From Ailurus styani (Eukaryota > Chordata > Mammalia > Carnivora > Ailuridae): 64,000 bases of DNA. The stretch lies in contig LNAC01000162.1 in assembly GCA_002007465.1 (NCBI GenBank), positions 861,534 through 925,533 on the forward strand, in the 5' to 3' direction. Positions 40,101-52,526 of the stretch are shown in pieces. The notes under the pieces were generated by a model that worked only from the letters and a program-made list of their open reading frames with translations, ran no database searches and was not told the DNA's origin. How positions within the stretch are numbered: the first letter of the stretch is position 1; each line of letters begins with the position of its first letter. The position numbers and the translations under genes are program-made.

Positions 40101-41094
40101 ACCCAATCATCCCACTGAAGAATTAGAGAAATACTGTAAGCCTGAAAACCTTTAGTGTGCCCGTTCCCTGACTTTGTCTCTTTCTGTTGAAATTTATGTT
40201 AATCACCTCTTTGCAATTATTGTTTTATGTGGTGAGATTTTAAAATTTATAAATTAAAATTATTCTAAGATATTCTTCTTCTTCTATTGTATAGATATGA
40301 ATCTGAGCTAGCAAAGTCTCTAAAACAGTTCCTTTACACTTTCACATTTTCCCCTTTTATTTAGGATAATAAAATGCATGTCTTCTTTAGTAGCAACAAC
40401 AATAAAGCATACTCTTAATAAACTAACTCTTAAGGAGTTTCTTCATTCCATAAGTAATCTGCTTCTGAAGTAGGTGCTAATCAATGGGTAAGGATCCTCT
40501 TATATTTAGTTCTAATTTGCCATAAAAAAGGAATTTTGCTTAATAGCAATTTTCAAGTATTGTAGTACAAATTGTTGAAACTTGGCATATTAATACTGTG
40601 ATAAATGCTAAGTCATATAAAATATATCTTGGAGCAGTTATACAACATTTTACTGTCTTGCTGTGGAAGGAATGATTATAGCTTTGTTTCAATTTAAAGA
40701 CTTATACTCACTTTTAAAATAAATATTATAAGTTGTAAAGACACTTAGTGTCTTTACTGAGACTAATAGGTAAGGAGAAAATATTTAGACAAATCTCTTA
40801 TTTTACATTATGGCCATTGCATACATTGTATACAAAATGTATACATTTTGAGATTAAATTTTTAAAAGTTTCAAATGTTTATGCACTTACAACAATAGTT
40901 ATGCAATCTCTAAAACAAAGACTCTCAAGCTTCAAACTCTAATAGTTAACTCATGTTTCTAAGTCATTTAAGTTTGTCCATTGACCACATGCAAAGCTAA
41001 TCCTACTCCCACTTCTTTATGTCATCCTGTAAATATTTAATGCCCTAAAATCTCCTCTTTTTCTAGGTCATGTTTTCTTCTATTTTCTCACTTG
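40101..41094. other. Intronic sequence, no recognised element
   Basis: A perfect 16-bp palindrome AAAATGTATACATTTT lies at 40834-40849. No exon signal. Confidence 0.45.
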
Positions 41095-41385
41095 GTATTT
41101 TTTCAGCTTTATTAAGATATAATTGTTAACTAAAATTGTAAAATATTTCAAGTGTACAACATGATGAGTTGATATGTGCATATACTGTGAAAGGATTCCC
41201 TCCATTGAATTATGTAACTTCTATCACCTCACAAATTTACTTTTTTGTTTGTTAAGTGTTCTACTCTCTCAGTAAATTTAAATTATGCAATACAGTGTTA
41301 CTAATGATAGTCACTATGTTATATATTAGATCCTTAGGGCTTAATCATCTTATAACCAGGATATGTTTTTCTAGTTCCTTCCCTT
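41095..41385 (-). repeat. L1 3' end, antisense
   Basis: TTTCAAGTGTACAACATGAT, GAGTTGATATGTGCATATAC, ACTATGTTATATATTAGATC and ATCTTATAACCAGGATATG fit a reversed L1 3' region. Confidence 0.75.
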
Positions 41386-41994
41386 GCCTAAAGATCATTT
41401 AATTGGTCATCCCATTAAGTTGTCCTTCCTAATGTCATTTTATTTGCTTGATAAAGGTGTCACTATGTGTTACTCTATTAGAAAGGAATGATAAGAATAC
41501 TAGAATGACTGACAATATGTAATTCCTAAGCAACATCTGTGTTTTGGATTATAGAAGAGCCCCAAAAGTAAGATTGACAAACTTACCTTTAATGGTCAAC
41601 TGGTGTTACAGTCAGAAGTGATGGGTAGTTGAGACTGAAATGTCAGAGTCAGATATTTCCAGAAGTCACGACAGGGTCAGTGATCTGTCAACCTGAAAGT
41701 TGTATCCTGGGGGTCATTTTATGATTATGAGTAAGCAAATCCAGGCAGGTACATCTACGTTCAGGAAATCCATAGAGATAGTATGGGTGCTTAAGTCAGA
41801 TTTCGATTTAAATATGATATGGATGATAATCAGTTCAGAACATTATCGTTATTACTAATCAATCAAAAGAAAAAAATTTTAATGAATTTTTCATGTGGCT
41901 TTTTTGAAATTCATAACTTGAATAACATCTAACAACAGTGTTACTGAAAAACTCTCATCAGTGAACAAGAATAGATATATGGAATGAATTTCCA
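41386..41994. other. Intronic sequence, no recognised element
   Basis: Nothing supported in this stretch. Confidence 0.4.
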
Positions 41995-42610
41995 TTGAAG
42001 TTCAAAGGCTTAAAAAGAAACGAGGAAACCAAATTTTTAAAATGGATGAAGAATTTGAAAAAAAAATGAGCAAAGGATTTGAATAGAAGTTTCTCCAAAG
42101 AAGTTGCATACATGACCAATAAGCAGGAAATGTAAATCAAAACCACATGAGGTACCACTTTATACCCAAAAATCAAATAGAAAGGCAATGACAAGTTTTT
42201 TTGGCAAAGATGTGGGAAAATTAGGACCCTATATTGCTGATTAGAATGTAAAGTGATACAGCTGCTTTGGAAAAGAGATTGACAGTTCCTCACAATTTTC
42301 CAGTAATTGACTCCTAGACATATACCTAAGAGAAAACACGTTCACACAAAAACTTGTACACAAGTATTCATAGAATTATTCATTGTAGCCAAAAAGTAGG
42401 AAAAGAACAAAACTCCATTAACTGATGAATAGATAAACAAAATGTGGTATATCCAACAAATGAATGTTGTTTAGCCATAAAAATAAATCAAGTACTACAT
42501 GCTACATCACAGATGAACCTTAAAAATATTATCCTAAATGAAAGAAGTCTGACACATGTGGTGAATTACTCTATTATTTCATTTCAGTGAAATGTCCAAA
42601 ATAGGACAGA
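41995..42610 (+). repeat. Old L1 ORF2 3' part, sense
   Basis: AAAACCACATGAGGTACCAC, GTTCACACAAAAACTTGTAC, ACAAAATGTGGTATATCCAA and TGTTGTTTAGCCATAAAAAT follow the ORF2 end in order. The ORF2 site that became a microsatellite in other copies is unexpanded here. Confidence 0.82.
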
Positions 42611-43096
42611 AAATAAAAGAAAAATAAATAAATAAGAATTTGGCTTTTCTGTTCACCTAGAGGGTAAAGGTTTTATAGAGGAAGGACAAGGGAAGTTATT
42701 ATATAAAAAATACCATGGAGGTCTTTTATACGCAATTTCAGTTGCTTATTTAAGAACTTTTAATTGCTAAAGATTGATAGAATATAAAGATTGCAGAGTC
42801 AAGAAGCTGAATATAGGCTTTATTTTGGGGACTTATTTAAGGAAGAATTATTATTTAAATTATCTTCTTAGGATAACCTGTCAATGTGAGTGATTCAAAG
42901 GGTTTGGCTTTAGCACTTTGCAGTATTGATATGTAATATGCTTTTGATTCTTTTGCTTCAGAGATATTTCTGTTCTTGCCAATGCAGAGTAATCTCTTCT
43001 CCTTACCTGATACATGTTTATGCAATGATATGATATTCTTGATAGAGCAATGCTACATCTTTAGCTTTGACAGAACAAAAATTGCATGGAATGAAG

Positions 43097-43098
43097 TG

Positions 43099-43142
<44 letters not shown>
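43097..43142. repeat. (TG)n microsatellite
   Basis: About 23 TG units with one CG interruption near the start. Confidence 0.97.
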
Positions 43143-43144
<2 letters not shown>

Positions 43145-43162
43145 CAATAATTAGCTGGTGTG

Positions 43163-43312
43163 GGGTGCCTGGGTGGCTCTGTTGGTAAGGCATCTGCCTT
43201 TAGCTCAGGTCATAATCCCAGCAGCCTGGGATAGAGGCCTGCATCTCTCTCTCTCTGCCTGCCACTCCCGTCCTTGTTCTCTCTCTCTCTGTATCTCTCA
43301 AATAAATAAAAT
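43163..43312 (+). repeat. CanSINE, sense, with internal deletion
   Basis: Head GGGGTGCCTGGGTGGCTCTG, then GCTCAGGTCATAATCCCAGC, then a shortened middle going straight to CT-rich sequence and an AAATAAATAAAATGAAAT tail. AATAATTAGCTG before it and AATAATTAGATG after it are a likely duplication. Confidence 0.9.
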
Positions 43313-43763
43313 GAAATAGAGTAAAATAATTAGATGCTGCCCTATTTTCAGTGGTGCTCAATAAATAGTTATTCTCTCATTCACTCAGTTTTACATTTGA
43401 TGAGCTCACAGATTTTTATGTATTCATTTGAGTTAAGGGCACTAGAAACAACCCCCAAACCCAATGCAGTATAATGTAGAACTCTGTATGGTCTACATAC
43501 CAGAACAGTAGCCCTAGAATTTAACTGTCACACCTTGTGTGGTGGGGGCTTAGAAACAGTGAAGTAGATTTCTTGAAGAATGAAAGGCAGAAAGTGAAAA
43601 GGAGACACTAGCTTTAGTCCACAATCTGGTAGATAGACTCCTAAATATTATCATGGTTTTTGCATGGAAGGTGGTGGGAGACTTCTCTATTTAAATGTGA
43701 AAACTTTGTGAGCTGTACATCAGTAAATGGAGATGAGGTAACTGAAGTGAAAGCATAGACTTT

Positions 43764-43810
43764 CATACATAACATACATAGTGTTACATAACTTATCTAT
43801 GTTATGTATG
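43764..43810. repeat. Perfect 13-bp inverted repeat with 21-nt loop
   Basis: CATACATAACATA at 43764-43776 is the reverse complement of TATGTTATGTATG at 43798-43810. Confidence 0.9.
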
Positions 43811-43984
43811 TTACATAACAGACATAACAAACATAGTGTCAACCAAAAACACTATGGGGAAAAAAATCATGGATTTGATCACATCATGAAAAAAACCTTA
43901 ATGAACTCTTCAAAGTAGAAACCACCCACAGTATGTTTCTTAACATGAGTGCAATAAAGATAAAATAATCTAAAGGACAAACAA

Positions 43985-44191
43985 CGGGTGCCTGAGTGGC
44001 TCAGTTGTTAAGCGTTTGCCTTCAGCTCAGGTCATGATCCCGGGGTCCTGGGATCGAGCCCTGTGTTGGGCTCCCTGCTCAGTGGGAAGCCTGCTTCTCC
44101 CTCTCCCACTCCCCCTGCTTGTATTCCCTCTCTCGCTATCTTTTTGTCTCTCTGTCAAATAAATAAATAAAATCTTTAAAAAATAAAAAAA
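43985..44191 (+). repeat. CanSINE, sense, older type
   Basis: GGGTGCCTGAGTGGCTCAGT head and AATAAATAAATAAAATCTTT tail. TAAAGGACAAACAA (43971-43984) and TAAAGGGCAAACAA (44192-44205) are a duplication with one change. Confidence 0.95.
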
Positions 44192-45160
44192 TAAAGGGCA
44201 AACAATATATCAGCTTGGAAATTTTAAACTATCCTTCTAAAAATTCAGGTTACAGAATAAAAGCAAACAGTTAAATTGTGGGCTATTTAGAAATGAATAA
44301 TAATGAGAATACTGTATATCCTGTACTTTAGGATATTGCCAAAATGGTCTTAAGAAGAAAGTATATAGAGGGAGGAGTTTAGATGGTAGAGATGTAGGGG
44401 GACTGTGGGCTTGCCTTGTTCTTTAAACACAGCTAGATAAATATCAAATCATTCTGAACACCCAAGAAATCAATCTGAGACTGAGAGAACATAACTGCAC
44501 ATCTACAAGTAGAAAAACAACCACCTCATGGACGGTAGGAGCTGCAGTGTTGGTTTGGGGGAGAAAAGAACTGCAGGTGGTGTGGAGGGGAGGGAACCCT
44601 GATTGCGGGGAGTTAGGGGTGGTGGAGATTATGCAGCAGACAAGGAATTGCACTAGAAAAACTTCTCCAAAACCATTGACTGGGAAAAGGAGAGGGGCTG
44701 ACAACCACAGACTTTTACAAGTTGTGGAGCTCAAAGTCTGAAGTTTAAGAAGTCCACACCATCCCTGGGGTCATGCCTGGTGAGTTTGGTGGTACTCCAA
44801 TGGGGAAGGAGGACAGAAACCTAGAATCGGGGAATGTAGTCTGAGGACCCCCTGGATCACACAGGGAGAAACAGTTCCCTTTCTTGCAGGGCATTTGAGA
44901 GTGGTGGCATGGTCTCTTCTGGGACAGAGAAACTGGCAGCACCAGCATGCCGCCCATGCCCTACCATTGGAACAAAGACCAGTTGAGGGCAACAAGCCTT
45001 GGTGCAGGCTTGTTGCTGTGCTTTAGCATAGACTCCGAACTGCTGTGTGGTCATGAGACTGCTTTTCTGGGACAAATCAGCACTGGCCACAGCCCAGTGA
45101 GACTCTCCCCGAGAAGATCAGCACAGGTCCTTGGCACCTGGATCCCAAAAGTTGGGAGTT

Positions 45161-45361
45161 GTGTTTTTTTTTTTTTTAAAGATTTTATTTATTTATTTGA
45201 CAGAGAGAGATTACAAGTAGGCAGAGAGGCAGGCAGAGAGAGAGGAGGAAGCAGGCTCCCTGCTGAGCGGGGAGCCCGATGCAGGCCTCGATCCCAGGAC
45301 CCTGAGATCATGACCTGAGCCAAAGGCAGAGGCTTTAACCCACTGAGCCACCCAGGCGCCC
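45161..45361 (-). repeat. CanSINE, antisense, young, nested in the L1 5' UTR
   Basis: AAAAGTTGGGAGTT at 45147-45160 is repeated exactly at 45362-45375. Full-length copy ending GAGCCACCCAGGCGCCC. Confidence 0.97.
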
Positions 45362-46106
45362 AAAAGTTGGGAGTTTTGAAATCCAGCCACATCCCTAAGA
45401 AAACACAGGAGTACTGTGCCAGCTGGCAGGCAGACAGCTCGGATACAGACAGGATGAATGCAGGAATCTGACAGGAGCTGGGAACACAAGAGGGATGATT
45501 GATTGCTCTTCTCTGAGAACTTCCTGAAGAAGTTCTCTGCAATACCATTTCTCCCCCAGCTCCCATGAGCATTGACTGACTTCGGTGAGCAGCACAGCAC
45601 CTCCCAGTGGAAGCCGGAGCTGCTTACACCAAGCCCCACAGGTGCATCTCCACTAGGGCAAGTCGGCCTGAGAATCAGCACAGCAGGCCCCTTCCCTAGA
45701 AGACGAGTACATACCCTTTACACTCAGTAAGTCTACTGATCATAGAGTGCTGCAAAGCTTTAGATCTAGAAGAAATAAGATCTAGCTGCTGCTTCTCCTC
45801 CTCCTCCTCCTTTTTCTGGATCTAGCTTCTTTTAACAAGCAGACCCTAACACACCTAGTTAAAACTTGCCACACAAAACAAAATCCAAGTACCTCCCATT
45901 GCAGGCAAGGAGAAACTTTGCAGAGGACTGACCTAAGCGAGGGAGCAGCCAAACACAACAGCAGAGTGCACATTCTGAAATACCTCCTGAAAAACCAGGC
46001 ACATAACAGTATAGGAACTCTTCTTAATATAGCCATTACTCTCAGGAGCAGGAATATAACGGGCTTTCCCTAACAATCACACACATAAAACAGTGACCTA
46101 GACAGA

Positions 46107-46991
46107 ATGACAAGACAGAGGAACTCACCCCAAAAGAAAGAATAGGAAGAAGTAATAGCCAGAGATTTAATCTGTACAGATACAAGATGCCTGAACCAGA
46201 ATTTAAAACAATTATAAGAATAATAGCTGGACTTGAAAAAGCATAGGAGACACTAGAGAATCCCTTACTGTAGAGATAAAAGAACTAAAAACTACTCAGG
46301 CCAAAATAAAAAATGCTATAACCAAGATGCAAAACAGATTGGATACAATGACAATGAGGATGGACAAAGGAGAGGAATGAATCAGTGATATAGAAGATAA
46401 AATTGAGGAACATAACGAAGCTGAAAAGAAGAGGGGAAAAAAAGGTATTGGAGCACAAATGCAGACTTAAGGAATTCAGCAACTCCTTCAAGTGAAGTAA
46501 CACTTGTCTCATAGAAATCTCAGAAGAAGAGGAGAGAGATAAAAAAAAGGGACAAATGTCTTATTTGAGGAAATTATAGTTGAAAACTTCCCTAATCTGG
46601 GGAAGGAAACAGACATCTAAATCCAAGAAGCAAAGAGAACCATTAAATTCAATAAAAGCTGAACATCACCAAGACATATCATAGTCAGATTCACAAAATA
46701 CATGGACAAGGAAAGAATCCTGAAAGCAGAAGGGAGAAGAAAGTCTAACCTACAAAGGAAGACAGAGTAGGTTCTCAGCAGATCTGTCCACAGAAACTTG
46801 ACAGGCCAGAAGAGAATGCCTTGATATATTCAACCTGCTGAATGGGAAAAACGCGACCAAGTATACTTCATTCAGCAAGGCTGTCATTCAGAAGAAAAGG
46901 AGAGATAAAGGGTTTCCCAGACAAACAAAAACTAAAGGAGTTGATGACCACTAAACCAGCCATGCAAGAAATATTAAAAGGGACTCTTTGA
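46107..46991 (+). pseudogene. L1 ORF1 (RNA-binding chaperone) pseudogene
   Basis: Intact L1 ORF1 proteins form trimers that coat L1 RNA. The ATG at 46107 and a TGA at 46989-46991 enclose 885 nt, a normal ORF1 length. Codon 13 is TAG (46143-46145), right after MTRQRNSPQKKE, and further changes follow. Recognition is by the DNA pattern of carnivore ORF1 (GAATTTAAAACAATTATAAG; AAGACATATCATAGTCAGAT; GCAAGAAATATTAAAAGGGA). It lies 79 bp before ORF2. Confidence 0.85.
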
Positions 46992-48325
46992 GTGGGGAAT
47001 AAAACACCAAAAACAAGACTATAAAGGAACAGAGAACATCACTAGAAACACCAACATTATAGGTAACACAATGGCACTAAATTCATATCTATCAATAATT
47101 ACTCTGAACTTAAATGGACTAAGTGTTCCAATGAAAAGACATAGGGAATCAGAATGCACAAAACAAAACAAAACAAACACAAGACCCATCTATATGCGGC
47201 CTACAAGAGACTCATTTTAGACCTAAAGTCACCCGCAGATTGAAAGTGAGAGTTTGGAGAACCAGCTATCATGCTAATGGATGTCAAAAGAAAGCCAGAG
47301 TTTGTGAAAATCTGACAAACTAGATTTTAGGCCAAAGACTATAACAAGAGATGAAGAGGATCATTACATCATAAATGAGGGGTCTATCCATCAAGAAGAT
47401 CTAACAGTTGTGAATATTTATGCCCTCAACTTGAGAGCACCCAAATATATAAATCAGTTAATAACAAACATAAAGAAACTCATTGATAACAATACAATAA
47501 TAATAGGATACACCCCCCACTTACAACAATGGACAGATCATCTAAGCAGAAAATCAACAAGGAAACAATGGCTTTGAATGACACATTGGACAGAAGGACT
47601 TAACAGATATATTCAGAACTTTGCATGCCAAAGCAGCAGAATGCACATTCTTTTCAAGTGCACATGGACCATTCTTCAGAATAGACTACACACTGTGTCA
47701 CAAATCAGCCCTCAGTAAGTACAAAAACACTAAGGTCATACCATGCATATTTTCAGACTACTATGTTATGAAACTGGAAGTCAATTACAAGAAAAAACTT
47801 GGAAAGACAACAAATACATGGAGGTTAAGGAACAGCCTACTAAAGAATGAATGAGTTAACCAGGAAATTAAAGAAGGAATAAAAAATATATGGAAGCAAA
47901 TGAAAATGAAAACATGACAGTCTACAACCTTTGGGATATAGCAACGGTGGCCCTAAGAGGGAAGTATATTGCAATACAGGCCTACCTCAAGAAGCAGGAA
48001 AAGTATCAAATACACAGCCTAACCCTACACCTACAGTAGCTAGAAAAGAAGCAGCAAATAAAGCCTCAAACCAGCAGAAGAAGGGAAATAATAAACATTA
48101 TTGAAGAAATAAATGATACAGAAACCAGAAAAAATAGTAGATTAGATCAAGGAAACTAAGAGCTAGTTCTTTGAAATAATTAATAAAATTGATAAACCCC
48201 TAGCCAGACTTATTGAAAAGAAAAGAGAAAGGACCCAAATAAATAAAGTCACAAATGAAAGAGTAGAGATCACAACCAACGCCACAAAGATAGAAATTAT
48301 GAGAATATGCCGAAAAATTGTATAG

Positions 48326-48360
48326 CAAAACAAACAAACAAACAAACAAAAACAAAAAAC
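48326..48360. repeat. (CAAA)n tract in L1 ORF2
   Basis: AACAAACAAACAAACAAAC followed by AAAACAAAAAAC, a local expansion that also disturbs the ORF2 frame. Confidence 0.9.
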
Positions 48361-50740
48361 CAGGGCAATCTGGAAGCAATGGGCAAATTCCTAGAAACAT
48401 ACAAACTACCAAATTGGAAACATGAGGAAATTTAAAATTTGAACAGACCCATAACCAGCAAAAAAAATTGAATCAATAATCAAAAAGTCTCCCAGCAAAC
48501 AAAGTCCAAGGTCAGATGGCTTCCCAGGGGAATTCTACCAGACATTGAATACCTCTTCTCAAATTGTTCCAGAAGATAGAAATGGAAGGAAAACTTCCAA
48601 ATTCATTCTATGAAGCCAGCATTACCCTGATTCCAAAACCAAAGACCCTACTAAAAAGGAGAATTACAATGCCAATATTCCTGATGAACATGGATGCAAA
48701 ATTTTTCAACAAGATACTAGCAAGCAAATCCAACAGTATATTAAAAGAATTATTCACCATGATCAAGTGGGATTTATTCCTGGGCTGCAGGGGTGGTTCA
48801 ATATTCACAAATCAATCAGCATGATAAACCACATTAATAAAAGAAAGGATAAGATTATATGATCCTGTCAGTAGATGGGGGGAAAAAATAAGAAGCATTT
48901 GACAAAATACAGCATCCATTCCTGAGAAAAATCCTCAACAAAGTAGAGATAGATGGAACATACCTCAACATCATAAAGGCCATATATGAAAGACCCACAA
49001 CTAATATCATCCTCAATGGGGAAAAAATGGAGAGCTTTTCCTCTATGATGAGGAACAAGACAAGGATGTCCACTCTCATTATTATTATTTAGCATAGAAC
49101 TGGAAATCTTAACCTCAGCAAACAAACAACAAAAAGAAATAAAAGGTATCCAAATGGGCAAGGAAGAAGTCAAACTTTCACTCTTTGCAGATCATGTGAT
49201 ACTCTATGTAGAAAACCTGACAGGCTCCACCAAAAAATTGCTAGAAGTAATACAGGAATTCAGCAAAGTAGCAGGGTATAAAATATATAGAAATCTGTTG
49301 CATTTCTATACACCAGTAATGAAGTAGCAGAAAAAGAAATTAAGGAATTGATCCTATTTACAGTTGGACCAAAAACAAAAAGATACCTAGGAGTAAACCT
49401 AACCAAAGAGGTAAAAGACCTGTACTCTGAAAATTATAGAACCCTTATGAATGAAATTGAAGAGGACACAAAGAAGTGGAAAAGTATTGCATCCTTATGG
49501 ATTGGAAAAACAAACATTGTTAAGATATATACTACCCAAAGCAATCTACACTTTTAATGCAATCACTATCAAAATACTACCAACATTTTTCAGGGGGCTA
49601 AAACTAAGAATCCTAAAATTTATATAGAACCACAGAAGATCCCAAATAGCCAAAGCAACCCTGAAAAAGAAAAGCAAATCTGGAGGCACCACGATTCCAG
49701 ACTTCGAGCTATATTACAAAGCTGTAGTCATCAAGACAGTATGGTAGTGGCAGTGAAACACAAATACATAGATCAATGGAACAGAATTGAAAACCCAGAA
49801 ATGGACCCAAAACTATATGGTCAACTAATCTTTGACAAAGCAGGAAAGAATATTCAGTAGAAAAAAAGACAGGCTCTTCAACAAGTGGTGTTGGGAAAAC
49901 TGGACAGCAGGATCCAGAAGAATGAAACTGGACCACGTTCTTACACCATGCATAAAATTAATTCAAAATGGATGTGAGACAGAAAATTATCAAATTCCTA
50001 GGGGAGGACACAAACAGCAACTTCTCTGACCTTGGACATAGCATTACTATACATGTCACTGGAAGCAAGGGAAAAAGGGCAAAAATGAACTACTGAGACT
50101 TCATCAGGATAAAACCTTGTGCACAGTGGAGGAGACAATCAACAAAACTAAAAGATAACCTATGGAATGGGAGAAGATATTTGCAAATGATGTATGTAAT
50201 AAAAGGATAGTATCCAAAGTCTCTAAAGAACTTATCAAACTCAACACCCAAAAAACAAATAATCCAGTTAAGAAATGGGCAGAAGACATGAAAAGACACT
50301 TTTCCAAAGAAGACATCCAGATGATTAACAGACACATAAAAAGATGCTCAACATCACTTGTCTTCAGGGAAATACCAATCAAAAGCACAATGAGATACCA
50401 CCTCACACCTGTCAGAATAGGTAAAATTAACAACACAGGAAGCAATAGATGTTGGTGAGGATACAGAGAAAGGGGAACTCTTTTACACTATTGGTAGGAA
50501 TGCAAACTGCAGCAGCCACTCTGGAAAACAGTATGTATGTTCCTCAAAAAGTTAAAAATAGAAGTAACATATGATCCAGCAATTGCACTACTAGGTATTT
50601 ACCCAAGGATAGAAAAATAGAGAAAAATACTCAGAGGGGTACATGCACCCTGATGTTTATAGCAGCATTATCAACAATACCTAAACTATGGAAAGAGCCC
50701 AACTGTCCATTGACTGAGGAATGGATAAAGAATATGTGAG

Positions 50741-50850
50741 AGATATATATATATGTAAAATTATATAATTATATATTATAATAATTTATTATATTATATA
50801 TACACTATATATTGTATATTATATTTACAATATTCCAATATATATATATA
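50741..50850. repeat. AT-rich expansion inside L1 ORF2
   Basis: About 110 bp of TA/AT-rich sequence stands where other L1 copies have about 20-25 bp (GTGGTATATCCATGCAATAC-like) before CTCAGCCATC. See the finding on recurrent microsatellites. Confidence 0.9.
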
Positions 50851-51328
50851 CTCAGCCATCAAAAAGAATGAAATCTTGCTATTTGCCATGATGTGGATGG
50901 AACTGGAGTATATTATGCTAAGTGAAATCAGTCCATTAGAGAAAGACAAATACCATATGATTTCATTCATATGTAGAATTTAAGAAACAAAACAAATGAA
51001 CATTTGGGAAGAAAAACAAAAAAAAGAGAGAGGGAAGCAAGCCATAAAATATTCTTAATGATAGGGAACAAACAGAGGGTTAATGGAGGAAGGTGGGTGA
51101 GGGATGAGCTAAATGGGTGATAGGTATTAAGGAGGCACTTGTTATGCTGAGCACTGGTTGTTAGATGTAAGTGATGAAACACTAAATAAAAAAAAATATC
51201 CACAAAATAAAATTGTTAAATAAAAAAGAGAAAGTATATATTCTGAAAGTATATATTTTTAAATGCATTTATTAGAACACAGGAGTGTTTGGAAATAACT
51301 TATCATTCCATTCAAAGCATGTAAAGAG

Positions 51329-51526
51329 GGTGCCTGGGTGGCTCAGTGGGTTAAAGCCTCTGCCTTCGGCTCAGGTCATGATCCCAGGGTCCTGGGATCG
51401 AGGCCCGCATCGGGCTCTCTGCTCGGCAGAGAACCTGCTTCCTCCTCTCTCTCTGCCTGCCTCTCTGCCTACTTGTGATCTCTCTCTCTCTCTCTGTGTC
51501 AAATAAGTAAAATCTTTAAAAAAATA
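51329..51526 (+). repeat. CanSINE, sense, young
   Basis: GGTGCCTGGGTGGCTCAGTG head to AAAATCTTTAAAAAAA tail. CATGTAAAGAG at 51318-51328 is repeated at 51527-51537. It sits just past the full-length L1. Confidence 0.97.
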
Positions 51527-51877
51527 CATGTAAAGAGAACACTAAAATAAATGAATTGCATAAGATTAAAGAGTATACTATGCATAATTTTTACTAATAC
51601 CCTTGAAAATAGAAACTGGGTTTATTCTATAAGTGAAGGATTGCACACTTTTTAGAAATTTATTAATGTAATTTACAGATTAACCTACATTAATGGACTA
51701 AAAGAGAAAAATGATATGATTAACGCATCATGTATTGGAAAAGTTTTGTATTTTTTTTTCTGAAATAAATCTGTAGCAAGTTAGGAATAAAGATAAACTT
51801 CCTTAACTTTATAAAGCATATTTTAAGAAACCTGTATCAAGCATCTCATGTAACAGTGAAGTGAGAAAGAATCATTC

Positions 51878-52081
51878 GCAGGACGTCTAGGTGGCTCAGT
51901 AGGTTAAGTGTTTGCCTTTGGCTCAAGTCATGATCTCAGGGTCCTGGGATCGACCCCCGCATTGATCTCCCTGCTCAGTGGGAAGTCAGCTTCTCCTTTT
52001 CCCTCTGCCTGCAGCTCCCCCGACTTGTGCTCTCCCTCTCTTTCTCTCTCTCTGTCAAATAAATAAATAATGTTTTTTAAA
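51878..52081 (+). repeat. CanSINE, sense, older type
   Basis: GACGTCTAGGTGGCTCAGTA head and AAATAAATAAATAATG tail. AAAGAATCATTC at 51866-51877 is repeated at 52082-52093. Confidence 0.95.
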
Positions 52082-52093
52082 AAAGAATCATTC

Positions 52094-52526
52094 TCATAAA
52101 AGTCTGGAATAAAACACAGTAGTCTGATCTCATGCAACATTATTAAATATTGTACAAGAGTTCTTAGCTAATGAAATATGAAAAAGAAATTTTATATAAG
52201 TATTAGGAGGAAAGCCAACTATTTTTTTCAATAATTTGATTGTCTAATAGTTAAAATCTAAGGAATTTAACTGAAAAGCTCTCAAGATTGATTAGAGGGT
52301 TAGAATAAAGTAATAATAAATCATAACTCATGAGAGAAATTTATAAAATACTTAATTATAAACCTTAGAAATGTTGATGCCTCTACAACAAAATTATGAT
52401 ACATTCCTGGAAGACATTCAAAGAAGAGCAAAGAAAATGGTTCCATTTTCCTACATTGGAAGATTCAACAAATTTAACATTTCAGTATCTCCCATATTAA
52501 TCATGCAATCTTAATAAAGTTTAAAT
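52094..52526. other. Intronic sequence, no recognised element
   Basis: AT-rich. Parts near 52380-52500 (ACATTCCTGGAAGACATTCA; TTCCTACATTGGAAGATTCA) may be old L1 but are too diverged to call. Confidence 0.35.

Larger units (their letters stand above)
47071..50990 (+). pseudogene. L1 ORF2 (endonuclease / reverse transcriptase) pseudogene
   Basis: ORF2 normally supplies an amino-terminal AP-type endonuclease and a central reverse transcriptase. The start at 47071 reads MALNSYLSIITLNLNGL. A CAAAA-type expansion at about 47158-47182 shifts the frame and an in-frame TAG follows at 47218-47220. In the reverse transcriptase the expected F-A-D-D reads F-A-D-H: the second catalytic Asp is CAT at 49193-49195. 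The carboxy-terminal segment ([20 protein letters not shown] near 50260-50325) is recognisable. The site near 50741-50850 is expanded into AT-rich sequence. The 3' limit is approximate. Confidence 0.88.
44368..51228 (+). mobile_element. Full-length carnivore L1, inactive, with perfect 12-bp target-site duplication
   Basis: AGAAAGTATATA at 44356-44367 is repeated exactly at 51229-51240 and defines a 6861-bp insertion. It contains a 5' UTR (44368-46106, interrupted by a CanSINE), ORF1 (46107-46991), a short spacer, ORF2 (47071 to about 50990) and a 3' UTR with a short A-rich end. Without the SINE and its duplicated bases it is about 6.65 kb, as expected for a complete L1. Stops and frameshifts show it can no longer make its proteins. 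Confidence 0.93.

Noticed and set aside
45211..45681. 156-codon frame on the minus strand
   Set aside because: It runs through the antisense CanSINE and L1 5' UTR. The segment GAWVAQWVKASAFGSGHD recurs at every young CanSINE.
48564..48824. 86-codon frame with reverse-transcriptase-like residues
   Set aside because: It is a surviving fragment of the disabled L1 ORF2, not an independent gene.
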